NCBI GenBank assembly: GCA_002299885.1
Contig: DBOB01000002.1
Span: 1 to 64,000 of the forward strand
Direction: 5' to 3'
Origin: Sediminibacterium sp. UBA657
GTDB lineage: Bacteria; Bacteroidota; Bacteroidia; Chitinophagales; Chitinophagaceae
DNA: 64,000 nucleotides
A program made the translations under genes and the position numbers. The notes under the pieces are model-generated. The model saw nothing but the letters and a program-made list of their open reading frames with translations, did not search any database and was not told the origin of the DNA. This document shows positions 8,492 to 17,873 of this stretch, piece after piece (positions within the stretch are counted from its first letter, which is position 1; every line of letters starts with the position of its first letter).

Positions 8492-9082
8492 ATGAAGAAA
8501 TTATTATTTTCTCTAATCGCTTTGGGTTTTATTTTCAATGCTCATGCTCAATCTAGCAATAGCGGTCAGAAAAAAACATCTTTAGCTATAAGATTCAATG
8601 CATTAGATTTTGGTTCTGCAGAGAGTGTTCAAAATGGTTCAATAGGATCTACTTTAAATGCAAAACAATGGGGTCAATATGCATCTACCACTAAATCATT
8701 TGGTGTAAACTACACACGTCAATATACAGACCAAGTAGACATCTTTACTAATTTAGATTTAGGAATTGCACGTTTACCTTTGTATGCACCAAAAGCATTA
8801 AGAAGATCAAACGAAGATGTTTTGACTTCTATTGAGTCTGGGGTAAATATCAAAATGTTCAAAGGTGATTTTAGAATAAATCCATATGTAACTGCTGGTT
8901 TAGGTGTTCGTTCTTTCGCTTTTAGAACCTATAGCGCATATGCACCAGTTGGTTTAGGTTTGCAGATCAAAACTTGTAAAGGGTCTAATTTGAATATTAC
9001 TACAACTTATTCAACTAAGATGTCTAAGTCTTTTGTACCTTCTTACAACTATGGAGTTAGCTATAGCTTCTTATTGAACTAA
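8492..9082 (+). CDS. Outer-membrane beta-barrel protein, unknown function
   Basis: Length 196 aa with signal peptide MKKLLFSLIALGFIFNAHAQ. The mature part alternates hydrophobic and polar residues as in a small outer-membrane barrel and ends in an aromatic-rich strand (NYGVSYSFLLN), a usual C-terminal sorting strand. It resembles the N-terminal domain of the next gene: YSAYAPVGLGLQIK here against FTAYAPMGLGLQFK there, and both end in NYGxSYSF. The pair therefore looks like a tandem duplication, one copy free-standing and one fused to a peptidoglycan-binding domain. No enzyme motif is visible. It is 10 nt upstream of the OmpA-like gene and probably co-transcribed from the promoter at 8436-8467. 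Confidence 0.75.
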   Translation: MKKLLFSLIALGFIFNAHAQSSNSGQKKTSLAIRFNALDFGSAESVQNGSIGSTLNAKQWGQYASTTKSFGVNYTRQYTDQVDIFTNLDLGIARLPLYAPKALRRSNEDVLTSIESGVNIKMFKGDFRINPYVTAGLGVRSFAFRTYSAYAPVGLGLQIKTCKGSNLNITTTYSTKMSKSFVPSYNYGVSYSFLLN

Positions 9083-9092
9083 TTAAAATAAT

Positions 9093-10388
9093 ATGTCAAA
9101 AAAAGTAATTGGGGCAACCATTATTTTATTTGCTTCTTTGTTCGCCAATGCACAAGATCAAAAAGTAAATAAAAATAAACCAGCATCGATTGCTTTAAAA
9201 GGATCTATACTGAATTTTAAGAAAACCCCTCAAACTGAGGGGTTAACTGTTTCTACCCCTGCTGTAGGTGTACAATTTTTTAAAGGACTTGCACCTCGTT
9301 TGGATGCTGTCATAAATTTAGATCTCAGTTCATTAAAGTATCCTTATTATGTTTCTTCTAAGCAGCCAAAAGCAACCAGTAATTCTACTTATGCTGCTGT
9401 TGATACGCGCGTCCATTTAAAACTAGGCAATGATGATAAGGCACTGCTTCCTTATGCTATTCTAGGAATTGGGTTAGCAAAAGATGCGGCTAATTTCACC
9501 GCCTATGCGCCAATGGGTTTAGGTCTTCAATTTAAAGCCAAGCAAGGATCATTTTTTCATGTATTTGCGACTCACAATGCAGAGGCTTCTAAGTTGACTA
9601 AAATGCATCAAAATTATGGCATTAGTTATTCTTTCCCTTTAAAGTTAAAGGAGAAGAAAGCAATCGCATTACCAACTGCTCCAATTCAAGCAGACCAAGA
9701 TGATGATGGCGTATCCAATGAAAATGATGACTGTCCAGAAAGGAGTGGTCTATTGAAATATAAAGGTTGTCCTGTACCAGACGAAGACGGTGATGGCATC
9801 AATGATGAAAATGACAAATGTCCAAATGCAGAAGGTACAGTCCAATACAGAGGCTGTCCGGTGCCAGATACAGACAAAGATGGTATACCAGATGATAAAG
9901 ATGCATGTCCAACTGTACCTGGATTACCAGCTTACAAAGGCTGTGCCATTCCAGATACAGATAAAGATGGTGTGAATGACGAACTAGATCAATGTCCTAC
10001 CGTTGCTGGTATTGCTAGCAATAATGGCTGTGAAGACCTTCAGCCTAAGCTCGATAATATTGCAGCTGCTTTAAAATTTGAAACTGGACAAGTTAATATT
10101 GCGACTAAATCTTTACAAGGTTTGGATTCATTGTTGCAAATCATGACACAATACCCTGCTACTAAATTATTGATTACTGGCCACACAGATAATACTGGAT
10201 CTCGAAAAATCAATGATCCATTGTCTTTATCAAGAGCAAAGAAAGTACAAGCTTATTTAGTTAAAAAAGGCCTTGCAATCAATAGAACATCCATACTTGG
10301 ATTGGCAGATACACAACCTGTTGCAAGTAATGAATCAAATAAGGGAAGAGCTCAGAACAGAAGGGTAGACTTGACTATTCAATACTAA
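9093..10388 (+). CDS. OmpA-family protein: barrel, thrombospondin type 3 repeats, OmpA C-terminal domain
   Basis: Signal peptide (1-20), an eight-strand-like barrel (about 30-185) related to the preceding protein, four calcium-binding thrombospondin type 3-like repeats (about 201-313; units such as DKDGIPDDKDACP and DGDGINDENDKCP, each closing in a GC pair), and an OmpA C-like peptidoglycan-binding domain (about 325-431). The latter has ITGHTDNTGS (Asp366) and LSLSRAKKVQAYL (Arg381), the residues that grip diaminopimelate. It anchors the outer membrane to the wall. This layout is common for abundant outer-membrane proteins of Bacteroidota. The convergent priA gene ends 40 nt downstream; no convincing terminator lies between them. 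Confidence 0.9.
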   Translation: MSKKVIGATIILFASLFANAQDQKVNKNKPASIALKGSILNFKKTPQTEGLTVSTPAVGVQFFKGLAPRLDAVINLDLSSLKYPYYVSSKQPKATSNSTYAAVDTRVHLKLGNDDKALLPYAILGIGLAKDAANFTAYAPMGLGLQFKAKQGSFFHVFATHNAEASKLTKMHQNYGISYSFPLKLKEKKAIALPTAPIQADQDDDGVSNENDDCPERSGLLKYKGCPVPDEDGDGINDENDKCPNAEGTVQYRGCPVPDTDKDGIPDDKDACPTVPGLPAYKGCAIPDTDKDGVNDELDQCPTVAGIASNNGCEDLQPKLDNIAAALKFETGQVNIATKSLQGLDSLLQIMTQYPATKLLITGHTDNTGSRKINDPLSLSRAKKVQAYLVKKGLAINRTSILGLADTQPVASNESNKGRAQNRRVDLTIQY

Positions 10389-10427
10389 TTACATTTTCTA
10401 ACTTTACTATACATCATCTGACTTTAT

Positions 10428-12863
10428 TTAGTTAGGGTCGATGTCAATGATAATCTGCACAGATTTGTACCTTGGGTGCACTGAAATTAATTGAATAAAA
10501 TGCAATAGTTGTTTTTTTGCAATTTGTAATTGCTGTGGTTGCTTAGTTATTTTAACACATAGCTCCCAAATATATTTATTCCTTATTCTATTGATAATGG
10601 GTTGAGCCGGTCCCATGACGGTTTTTTGAATCATTGGGTCCAATGATTTTAAAAAATGATTTGCAGCTTCTTCTGCAATATGGTTTTCTTTATGTTTAAA
10701 TAAAATACTCATTAACCTGCTAAAAGGAGGATAAGCAAAGTGTTTTCTATTATTGATCTCAAATTCGTAAAATGCATGGTAGTCGTGGGTATGCACGAAT
10801 GCCACAATAGGATGATTTGTTTGACTCAATTGCATAATCACTTTACCTTGATCATTTTTTCGACCCGCTCTTCCGCTCACTTGTTCCATCATTTGGAAAG
10901 CCCTTTCATTGACCCTATATTGATTGAAGTTTAATAAGCTATCACCGTCCACAATACCCACTAGGTCTACATGTTCAAAGTCTAATCCTTTAACCACCAT
11001 TTGTGTACCAACCAATACATCAATTTCTCTTCTTTCAAATTGCTGAATTAAATGATCGTGCTCATTTTTTCCTTTAATATTATCGAGGTCCATTCTTGCA
11101 ATTCGGAGTTGTGGTAAAGCCAAAGCTAATTTTTCTTCAATTTGTTCAGTACCAAAACTTTTTTGTTTGAAACTTTGCTTACCACAGGCTTCACAAGTTT
11201 GTACTACTGGATAAGCTGCACCGCAATAATGGCAAGACAACATATTTTTCCCTTTATGCAAGGTCAAGCTAACATCACATTGTTTGCAATGTGGTATCCA
11301 ACCACAGGTTTCACAAATCATATAAGGCGCGTAACCTCTTTTGTTTTGAAATAAAATGACTTGTTTATTTTTTGCAACTGTAGTTTGTATCGCTTCTAAT
11401 AATTGTGGCGTTAAAATAGCAGACTGTTCGCTTTGTTTTTTAGTATCCACAACAATCATTTGTGGCAAAGCACCTTCGCTAAATCTTTCTTTTAAATGGT
11501 AGTAGCCAAACTTATTTTGCATCGCATTATAATAAGTTTCAATGGACGGCGTAGCAGATCCTAATACCACTTTTGCACCCAACTGATTGGCATAATAAAT
11601 GGCAGTATCTCTTGCTTGGTATCTTGGTGCAGGGTCTTGTTGTTTATAAGAAGCATCATGCTCCTCGTCTATAATGACTAAGGATAAATTATGGTAGGGC
11701 AGGAACAAGGCCGACCTAGCTCCTAATACAATTTTAATTTCACCAGACTTAACTTTATTCCAAATTTCAACTCTTTCATTAGGATTGAATTTAGAATGAT
11801 AAATTGCAATTTTACCACCAAAATATTGCTTAAGACGTCGAATCATTTGTGCAGTCAATGCAATTTCAGGTAGCATATACAAAGCCTGTTGATTAGACTG
11901 AATAGCATTTTCAATTAATGCGGCATAAATCTGCGTTTTGCCACTTCCGGTGATGCCATGTAATAAATTAACCGAATGTGTTTTCATTTGTTCCACAATG
12001 GAATCATATGCAAGTTGCTGCGCTGCAGACAATTGGTGTAAGTGGGTATTACCCAAACTTAAATCAACAGCCAAGCGATCTATTTTTCTTTTTTCAACTA
12101 CAAGGATGCCTTTGTCAATCAATGCTTTTAATTGGGCATTTGCAGCACCTGATTTTTCTAGTAATGCTTTTTGTTGCACCTGTCCTTCTGTTTTTTGTAG
12201 ATGCAAGAAGGCAAGTAGGAGTGCTAGTTGTTTTGGAGCCCTGGTCCAATCATTCATCAATTGTTCTAATGCGGATTCTGCATGAAAGTCGGGATGTAAA
12301 TGCAATAAATTTTCTACTTTAATAGTATACTTGTCATGCATTGTTTCCTCTACCGAACAAATGCCTTTTTGGATGAGTTTATTGATGACTGGATAAACCG
12401 ATTTTTTATCTAATAGTTTTTGTATTTCAACTAAGCTTAATTGTTTTTTTATTTGCAATGCTTCAGAAATAATATATTCTGTATCACTAAGATGAAGACT
12501 ATCAATCGCTGCATCTTCATTTAAAATAAATATACTTTCACTAGATATTTTTAAATGACTTGGAACTGCCGCTTGCATGACTTCGCCTTCCGTACACATA
12601 TAATAACTTGCCATCCATTCCCATAATTGCAATTGCGCTGGATATACAATGGGCGCATCATCCAAAATCCCCAATATTGGCTTTGGATTGAATCCATCAG
12701 GTTTATCTGCTAGGATTTTTTTAATAATTCCAGCATAACGTTTATTGGAACCCAATACCACTTCTACGCGCATACCAATCATTACACCATCCGAAAATTC
12801 AGTGGGGATGGCCCATGTATAGTTTTTTGGAAGGGCTAATGGTATGATGATTTCGGCGTACAT
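10428..12863 (-). CDS. priA: Primosomal replication restart helicase
   Basis: 3'-5' superfamily 2 DNA helicase that recognises stalled forks and reloads the replicative helicase. The N-terminal 3' DNA-binding domain begins YAEIIIPLALPKNYTWAIP. Motif I is HGITGSGKTQIYAAL, motif II is DEEHD, and SGRAGRK is motif VI. The zinc region between the helicase lobes has CETCGWIPHCKQC and CHYCGAAYPVVQTCEACG, giving the eight cysteines that bind two zincs. Length 811 aa is normal for Bacteroidota. ATG at 12863. The acyltransferase gene lies 18 nt upstream on the same strand, so priA is probably the last gene of a run that includes ispE. Confidence 0.95.
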   Translation of the reverse strand: MYAEIIIPLALPKNYTWAIPTEFSDGVMIGMRVEVVLGSNKRYAGIIKKILADKPDGFNPKPILGILDDAPIVYPAQLQLWEWMASYYMCTEGEVMQAAVPSHLKISSESIFILNEDAAIDSLHLSDTEYIISEALQIKKQLSLVEIQKLLDKKSVYPVINKLIQKGICSVEETMHDKYTIKVENLLHLHPDFHAESALEQLMNDWTRAPKQLALLLAFLHLQKTEGQVQQKALLEKSGAANAQLKALIDKGILVVEKRKIDRLAVDLSLGNTHLHQLSAAQQLAYDSIVEQMKTHSVNLLHGITGSGKTQIYAALIENAIQSNQQALYMLPEIALTAQMIRRLKQYFGGKIAIYHSKFNPNERVEIWNKVKSGEIKIVLGARSALFLPYHNLSLVIIDEEHDASYKQQDPAPRYQARDTAIYYANQLGAKVVLGSATPSIETYYNAMQNKFGYYHLKERFSEGALPQMIVVDTKKQSEQSAILTPQLLEAIQTTVAKNKQVILFQNKRGYAPYMICETCGWIPHCKQCDVSLTLHKGKNMLSCHYCGAAYPVVQTCEACGKQSFKQKSFGTEQIEEKLALALPQLRIARMDLDNIKGKNEHDHLIQQFERREIDVLVGTQMVVKGLDFEHVDLVGIVDGDSLLNFNQYRVNERAFQMMEQVSGRAGRKNDQGKVIMQLSQTNHPIVAFVHTHDYHAFYEFEINNRKHFAYPPFSRLMSILFKHKENHIAEEAANHFLKSLDPMIQKTVMGPAQPIINRIRNKYIWELCVKITKQPQQLQIAKKQLLHFIQLISVHPRYKSVQIIIDIDPN

Positions 12864-12881
12864 AAGGGCTACAAAAATACA

Positions 12882-13643
12882 TTAAGAAGCTGGATACTGG
12901 CGATATCTTCTTAATCCGTCATCCATCATTTTGTGTACCTGTTGCTTCAAAATTTCAAGGTCTTCAATCTTATAATTATCCACATATACAGTTGGCAAAT
13001 AGACAACGCGACAGATGCCTGGGCTGAGGGTAAAAATGCCACTAAAATGCATTCTGTCCACTGAATCTACCATGAGTACAGGTTGAATTGGAACCTGCAT
13101 TTCAATTGCTAATTTAAAAGCGCCATTGTAAAAATCCTTTAATGGCTTTTCTTCAGTCATACTAAAAGTACCTTCTGGGAAAATAAATATGGATATTTTT
13201 TGTTTCAAGGCCTCCTTTAAATTTTGAAGACTTTGTGCTCTTTTTTCTGGATTTGACCTATCCACCATAATTACAATATGTCTATAGAATAATCCGAAAA
13301 GTGGAATTTTAGAAGATTCGAATTTACCCAAAGGTTTAATGGGTTGATGTTTTAGTTGGACAATAGGAGGAATATCCATGTATGAATTATGATTTCCAAC
13401 AAATACATGTGCTTTATCAAAATGATGGATGCCCTCGTAAATTTCTTGATGTCGCATACCTATGAATAGGTACAATGTTTTAGAAAAATATCGCCCAATT
13501 TTATAGATGCCGATGGTTAAATATTTATCACCCAATGGCAGAATAAATAACATTGCAAATAGGGATACAATTGTCAAACATGTAAAGATGCATAAAGCGT
13601 AAATACAATATAAAATTTGAAAAGGGCGAATGATTTTTTTCAT
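12882..13643 (-). CDS. 1-acyl-sn-glycerol-3-phosphate acyltransferase (PlsC-type)
   Basis: Acylates lysophosphatidic acid or a similar acceptor in membrane lipid synthesis. Two hydrophobic segments near the N-terminus (about 8-37) anchor it to the inner membrane. The catalytic HX4D box is NHNSYMD (His85, Asp90), the acceptor-binding motif is FPEGTFS (around 155), and VPIQPV is the last conserved block. Length 253 aa is typical. The open frame begins at a GTG (13652), but the ATG at 13643 gives the usual MKKIIRPF start. The family also includes acyltransferases for other lysolipids, so the exact acceptor is not fixed. Confidence 0.88.
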   Translation of the reverse strand: MKKIIRPFQILYCIYALCIFTCLTIVSLFAMLFILPLGDKYLTIGIYKIGRYFSKTLYLFIGMRHQEIYEGIHHFDKAHVFVGNHNSYMDIPPIVQLKHQPIKPLGKFESSKIPLFGLFYRHIVIMVDRSNPEKRAQSLQNLKEALKQKISIFIFPEGTFSMTEEKPLKDFYNGAFKLAIEMQVPIQPVLMVDSVDRMHFSGIFTLSPGICRVVYLPTVYVDNYKIEDLEILKQQVHKMMDDGLRRYRQYPAS

Positions 13644-13696
13644 TTGTAACACTGATTCCTCTAATATAATAAAAAAGCCCGGTTTGATGTAAAAAT

Positions 13697-14506
13697 CTAG
13701 ATTAAGTCAACACTTAAGGCATGTTCAATGGTTGGTGCATGCTCAAAATGATGTTTTGGAAAGATGCCAAATAAAGAACTTCCTGAACCACTCATGCTGG
13801 CATAAATGGCACCTAGTTGATAGAGTTGTTCTTTAATAGCAATTAGGGTAGGCTCGGCTTTAAATACAGGGGCTTCAAAATCATTGATCAATAAAGCCTT
13901 CCATTCTGAAATTGGTTTTTGAATGATGGATAGAATGCTTTCTGATTTTGTATTTGGATTCAATTGTTGAAATGCCCAGGCAGTAGAAATATGTTTACCA
14001 GGGTGCACTAACAAAAATTGATAGTTTGTAAGATCTAATTCAATAGGAGTTAAAACTTCACCTCTTCCTGTAGCATGACATGCTTTATTGTAAACAAAAA
14101 ATGGGCAATCGCTTCCAAGTTGACTTGCGTAATCAATTAATTGTTGATCATTCAAGCCCAATGAAAACTGTTGGTTTAAAATAAGCAAAGTGGACGTGCC
14201 ATCGCTTGAGCCACCACCCAAGCCTGCACCCATTGGAATATTTTTTTGGAGATGCATTTTTACTGCTGGAAGATTAGGGAAATCTTTTTTAAGCAAATGA
14301 TAGGCTTTCAAACAAAGATTTTGAACTGGGTCTCCTGGAACAGCAATGCCAGTTTGCGTTAATGATAAATTGTCGGAAGGTAAAATTTCTAAAGCATCTG
14401 AAACTGCAATGGGATAGAATACGGTTTCAAGTTCATGGTAGCCATCTGCTCTTTTTGCAAGGATAGAAAGACCAAGGTTAATTTTGCAGTTGGGAAATTG
14501 AATCAT
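13697..14506 (-). CDS. ispE: 4-diphosphocytidyl-2-C-methyl-D-erythritol kinase
   Basis: GHMP-family kinase of the non-mevalonate (MEP) isoprenoid pathway; phosphorylates CDP-methylerythritol at the 2-hydroxyl. Start FPNCKINLGLSI matches the conserved KINLGL substrate strand, the ATP loop is PMGAGLGGGSSDGTSTLL, and SMSGSGSSLFGIF is the GHMP C-terminal motif. The frame is open upstream to 14557 inside the preceding gene, but the ATG at 14506 begins 1 nt after that gene's stop (14508) and gives the canonical N-terminus (269 aa). This tight junction implies coupled translation with the bifunctional-nuclease-family gene. Confidence 0.95.
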   Translation of the reverse strand: MIQFPNCKINLGLSILAKRADGYHELETVFYPIAVSDALEILPSDNLSLTQTGIAVPGDPVQNLCLKAYHLLKKDFPNLPAVKMHLQKNIPMGAGLGGGSSDGTSTLLILNQQFSLGLNDQQLIDYASQLGSDCPFFVYNKACHATGRGEVLTPIELDLTNYQFLLVHPGKHISTAWAFQQLNPNTKSESILSIIQKPISEWKALLINDFEAPVFKAEPTLIAIKEQLYQLGAIYASMSGSGSSLFGIFPKHHFEHAPTIEHALSVDLI

Positions 14507-14507
14507 C

Positions 14508-15098
14508 CTAAGGCTGCTTTGGTTCACTGCGTTTATTGATTTCGTCTCTGATATCAATGGCGCGTATATAATCTTCTTGTTCTAAAACTTCACTAAGTAA
14601 TTGGTTCAATTCTGCCAATGAAAGTTTAGCTAAATCACTTCGATCAGTGGTTTTAGTAATTGTAGCAGGCATATCAACTTTATCTGACTTTTCGTTGGTC
14701 AATCCAGCTTGATCCAGGATATGTTCATACACATAAACAGGACATCCAAAACGAACAGCCAAAGCCAAGGCGTCGCTTGTTCTACTATCAATTTCGATTG
14801 TATCGTTTGAATTGAAACAAACCAATTTTGAATAGAAAATACCTTCTTGTAAATCACAGATATACACTTCTTGTAATTGAAGGTTAAATGCGGTCATGAA
14901 ATTTTTCATCAAATCATGTGTCAGGGGTCTAGAAGGGTGCATGTTTTCCAATGCAACTGCAATTGCCTGCGCTTCGAATCCGCCAATTACAATAGGTAAA
15001 CGTCTCAGCCCATTCACTTCTCCTAAAATAACCGCATAGGAATTCGATTGGGTGATACTATGTGATAGGGCTACAATTTCTAGTTCAATTTTTTGCAT
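14508..15098 (-). CDS. Bifunctional nuclease (BFN/DUF151) domain protein with C-terminal UVR motif
   Basis: 196 aa. Residues about 1-130 form the BFN (DUF151) domain: LRRLPIVIGGFEAQAIAVAL, the block SRPLTHDLM, and SRTSDALALAVRFGCPVYV. The C-terminal 35 residues (LAKLSLAELNQLLSEVLEQE, then DYIRAIDIRDEINKR) look like a UvrB/UvrC interaction motif, a common partner of this domain in Bacteroidota. Members have been reported to have DNase and RNase activity, and plant homologues respond to stress. The role here is unproven. A 47-nt gap separates it from the upstream etfA gene. Confidence 0.88.
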   Translation of the reverse strand: MQKIELEIVALSHSITQSNSYAVILGEVNGLRRLPIVIGGFEAQAIAVALENMHPSRPLTHDLMKNFMTAFNLQLQEVYICDLQEGIFYSKLVCFNSNDTIEIDSRTSDALALAVRFGCPVYVYEHILDQAGLTNEKSDKVDMPATITKTTDRSDLAKLSLAELNQLLSEVLEQEDYIRAIDIRDEINKRSEPKQP

Positions 15099-15145
15099 AA
15101 GATAATTTGCCTTACAAAGTTAAATCAAAAAAGCATTGATTTGAA

Positions 15146-16102
15146 TTAGGCCTTTGATTTTTGTATGGCAGCTGTAAGGGCTGGTAAGACTTCAAATGCG
15201 TCCCCAACAATACCATAATCAGCAGCTTTAAAGAAAGGTGCTTCTGGATCTTTATTGATGACCACAATGGTCTTACTTCTGTTCACCCCAGCAAGATGCT
15301 GGATGGCCCCAGAAATACCTACAGCGATATATAAATTGGGTGCCACTTGAACCCCTGTTTGACCCACATGCTCATGGTGTGGTCTCCAATCTGAATCAGA
15401 TACTGGGCGACTACAAGCTGTTGCTGCGCCTAATACTTTAGCAAGATCTTCAATAATACCCCAGTTTTCTGGTCCTTTTAATCCACGTCCACCACTCACT
15501 ACTAGATTCGCTTCGGTTAATGGAATTTCACCTTCTACTTTATGAGTTGCAGTGACTTTAATAGATGCTGCAGGAATTGTGATAGATAAAGCTTCTACAG
15601 CGCAACTGCCTTCTTGTGTATGCACACCGAAACAATTTTGGTTGATAGAGATTACTTTAACTGGTGTATCGATATTGATTTGTGCAAATGCTTTTCCAGA
15701 AAAAACAGTTTTAGTTACTGTGAATCCATTGCTTGTATCAGGTAAGCTATTCGCGCCAGTCACAATACCTGCATGTAATTTTACAGCTACAGCTGGAGCA
15801 ATTGCTTTTCCATTTAAGTTATGGGCAAAAACAAGTACGGATGCATTAGCGGCTTTTGCAGCTTCAGTCAATACTTGTGTGAAAACTTTTGCATCAAAAT
15901 GATTCAAGTTCGCATCAGCTACTTGATGTAATTTTTGTAAGCCATATTTTCCTAGGCCTGCCAAATCATCTGTCACTGTTCCAAGTAGGATACCTTCTGC
16001 TGATACGCCTAATTGCTTTGCAAGGGCAGCACCATAAGAAATAGCTTCTAGAGAAGATTTTTTAATTTGTTGGTCTGCTTGATCAATATATATAAGTACC
16101 AT
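15146..16102 (-). CDS. etfA: Electron transfer flavoprotein alpha subunit
   Basis: Large subunit of the soluble FAD heterodimer that carries electrons from acyl-CoA dehydrogenases to the quinone pool through ETF-quinone oxidoreductase. The C-terminal FAD-binding domain is clear: VSGGRGLKGPENW, ATACSRPVSDSDWRP, GQTGVQVAPNLYIAVGISGA, and INKDPEAPFFKAADYGIVGD. The N-terminal domain is typical but more variable. 318 aa. It lies 20 nt after etfB on the same strand and probably shares the promoter at 16902-16932. Confidence 0.96.
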   Translation of the reverse strand: MVLIYIDQADQQIKKSSLEAISYGAALAKQLGVSAEGILLGTVTDDLAGLGKYGLQKLHQVADANLNHFDAKVFTQVLTEAAKAANASVLVFAHNLNGKAIAPAVAVKLHAGIVTGANSLPDTSNGFTVTKTVFSGKAFAQINIDTPVKVISINQNCFGVHTQEGSCAVEALSITIPAASIKVTATHKVEGEIPLTEANLVVSGGRGLKGPENWGIIEDLAKVLGAATACSRPVSDSDWRPHHEHVGQTGVQVAPNLYIAVGISGAIQHLAGVNRSKTIVVINKDPEAPFFKAADYGIVGDAFEVLPALTAAIQKSKA

Positions 16103-16122
16103 TTTTTTTCGATTTGAATTGT

Positions 16123-16866
16123 TTAGAATGCTTTTGCTTCTTCTTTTAATAATCTTACTAGTTCTTCCACATTGTCTGCTGCAACTAATTTTACGCCAGA
16201 TTTTGCAGGAGGTAAATCATAATTTTTAATAGAGGTGGTTGCTTGAACAGCGATTGGTTCAACCACTTTCAATGGTTTTGTTCTTGCTGCCATGATACCG
16301 CGCATATTTGGAATTCTTTGTTCTGCCATGCCTTTTTGACAACTAACAATTGCAGGAAGGGTAACTTCGCAGGTTTCTTCTCCACCTTCGATTTCTCTTT
16401 TTACACTAGCAGTGTTGCCGTTTAATGTCATTTGATTGGCAAGTGAAACATAAGGTAAATCTAAAAGGCCAGACAACATGGAGCCGATACAAGCACTGTT
16501 GTAGTCAATGGTTTCTTTACCAGTTAATATTAAATCATACGCACCTTCTTTTGCAATTGCAGCAATTTGACTTGCCACTACAAAAGAATCATTGCTTTGT
16601 ATATTTATACGGATGGCTTCGTCTCCACCTAAAGCCAATGCTTTTCTGATGATTGGTTCTGCATCTGCTTCGCCCACCGTAACAAGGTGAATGGTAACAG
16701 CAGGATCTTGCTCTTTCATTTCGATCGCTCTAACTAAGGCATACCATTCATCATATGGATTGATGATCCATTGTACGCCGTTTTCATCGAACTTTGTATT
16801 ACCTTCGGTGAAGGCAATTTTAGATGTGGTGTCTGGTGTTTTGCTGATGCAAACTAATAACTTCAT
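16123..16866 (-). CDS. etfB: Electron transfer flavoprotein beta subunit
   Basis: Small ETF subunit, binding AMP and contributing to the FAD site. Start MKLLVCISKTPDTTSKI, block NPYDEWYALVRAIEMKE, nucleotide region LILTGKETIDYNSACIGSML, and the recognition loop in the run following LPAIVSCQKGMAEQRIPNMR, which touches dehydrogenase partners. 247 aa, normal length. First gene of the etfB-etfA pair, transcribed from a promoter that overlaps the start of the divergent TPR gene. Confidence 0.96.
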   Translation of the reverse strand: MKLLVCISKTPDTTSKIAFTEGNTKFDENGVQWIINPYDEWYALVRAIEMKEQDPAVTIHLVTVGEADAEPIIRKALALGGDEAIRINIQSNDSFVVASQIAAIAKEGAYDLILTGKETIDYNSACIGSMLSGLLDLPYVSLANQMTLNGNTASVKREIEGGEETCEVTLPAIVSCQKGMAEQRIPNMRGIMAARTKPLKVVEPIAVQATTSIKNYDLPPAKSGVKLVAADNVEELVRLLKEEAKAF

Positions 16867-16901
16867 AGTCTAATACTTTTTGGTTGTTTATGCAACTAAT
16901 G

Positions 16902-16932
16902 CAAATATAAGACAAGATGCAACGAATTGAAA
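16902..16932 (-). promoter_or_regulatory. Promoter of etfB-etfA
   Basis: On the minus strand TTTC (16932-16929), 19 nt, then a perfect -7 element TATATTTG (16909-16902). A transcript would begin near 16895, about 30 nt before the etfB ATG. The upstream half lies inside the first codons of the divergent TPR gene. Confidence 0.6.
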
Positions 16933-17228
16933 GAATTATTGAATTTTTAAATCAACAACCTAAGGATAACTTTTTAAGACATGCTTTGGCTTTGGAGTAT
17001 ATCAAAATAGGGGACTTGCAAAAGGCAAAAGCCTTGTTTACTGAAATCTTGACGGAGTCACCGGATTATGTGGGTTCCTACTACCATTTAGCAAAATGTT
17101 TAGAGGCGCTTTCTGAAAAGGAGGCAGCCATTGAATGGTATGAAAAAGGGATGGCAGCTTGTAAATTAGCTAAGGATGACCATGCTCACAGAGAATTATT
17201 GGCAGCTTACGAAGACCTTGTTTATTAG
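16917..17228 (+). CDS. Small tetratricopeptide repeat protein
   Basis: 103 aa without signal peptide or membrane segment. Two to three TPR units are visible: DNFLRHALALEYIKIGDLQK followed by AKALFTEILTESPDYVGSYY, then HLAKCLEALSEKEAAIEWYE. TPRs make helical scaffolds for protein binding. The gene is divergent from etfB with 50 nt between the starts and convergent with the next gene. Its partner is unknown. Such very short TPR proteins are widespread in Bacteroidota. Confidence 0.78.
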   Translation: MQRIERIIEFLNQQPKDNFLRHALALEYIKIGDLQKAKALFTEILTESPDYVGSYYHLAKCLEALSEKEAAIEWYEKGMAACKLAKDDHAHRELLAAYEDLVY

Positions 17229-17300
17229 TCTTGTTGATTGATTTGATTCATTATAGTCGTCAAATTAAACAAGTAATACTTTTCAACTTCAATATCAATT

Positions 17301-17867
17301 TTACAAATCTAACCTTTGACTTAATTTCTGGTCAATGAATTGGAAAAAATGTTCAGGCTTGTAGGTGCGCCATGCACTAATCTCCATTAGCTCAATGTAT
17401 CGGTTTAATTTTCGCAATAGAAAATCATGTTGGGCAGCCGGATTGAAATTGACCAATATGGCCCATCCATCTTCGTCGGATAATTCTTCATACAACTCTT
17501 CGTAATAATCTTTATCCCCACTATGAAAATTGAATACATTTTCTGCAATCAAAATAAATTTAATAATACCCTCTGCCATTAATTTATCCAGCACTTCTCG
17601 TTTCAATTCCATGATATCATTTTCAATCGTATCATTCCATTCACCTATGAGTTCTATAATGGCAAATTTTGCATCATAGTCTGTGTATAAAATTTTCAAG
17701 TACAATGTTTTACTTCCAAATTCATCCCATTGCGGATGGATATAATAATTATACACCGTTTGTGAAAACTCAAATTCACTATAAGTCCTGCCAAAAAAAA
17801 TAGACTTAGGATCTGCTTCTGCAGTATATAAATGTCGCCAATGATAATAAGGCTCTATATCGTGCAT
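17301..17867 (-). CDS. Conserved hypothetical protein, acidic, soluble
   Basis: 188 aa; I do not recognise a named domain. It starts MHDIEPYYHWRHLYTAEADP, is rich in Asp, Glu, Tyr and Trp, and has no signal peptide or transmembrane segment. A mixed alpha/beta pattern is suggested by strands such as TLYLKILYT and KFAIIELIGEW, with a long acidic helix DYYEELYEELSDEDGW in the middle. The gene is only 6 nt downstream of the BadF-type kinase gene on the same strand, so they are probably co-transcribed, but a shared job is a guess. The position and clean coding character argue it is a real gene. Confidence 0.65.
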   Translation of the reverse strand: MHDIEPYYHWRHLYTAEADPKSIFFGRTYSEFEFSQTVYNYYIHPQWDEFGSKTLYLKILYTDYDAKFAIIELIGEWNDTIENDIMELKREVLDKLMAEGIIKFILIAENVFNFHSGDKDYYEELYEELSDEDGWAILVNFNPAAQHDFLLRKLNRYIELMEISAWRTYKPEHFFQFIDQKLSQRLDL

Positions 17868-17873
17868 CTGAAC

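Noticed and set aside
9686..9975. Open frames on both strands across the OmpA-like gene
   Set aside because: They arise from the Asp/Gly/Cys-rich thrombospondin repeats in other frames; the OmpA reading frame has all domain motifs.
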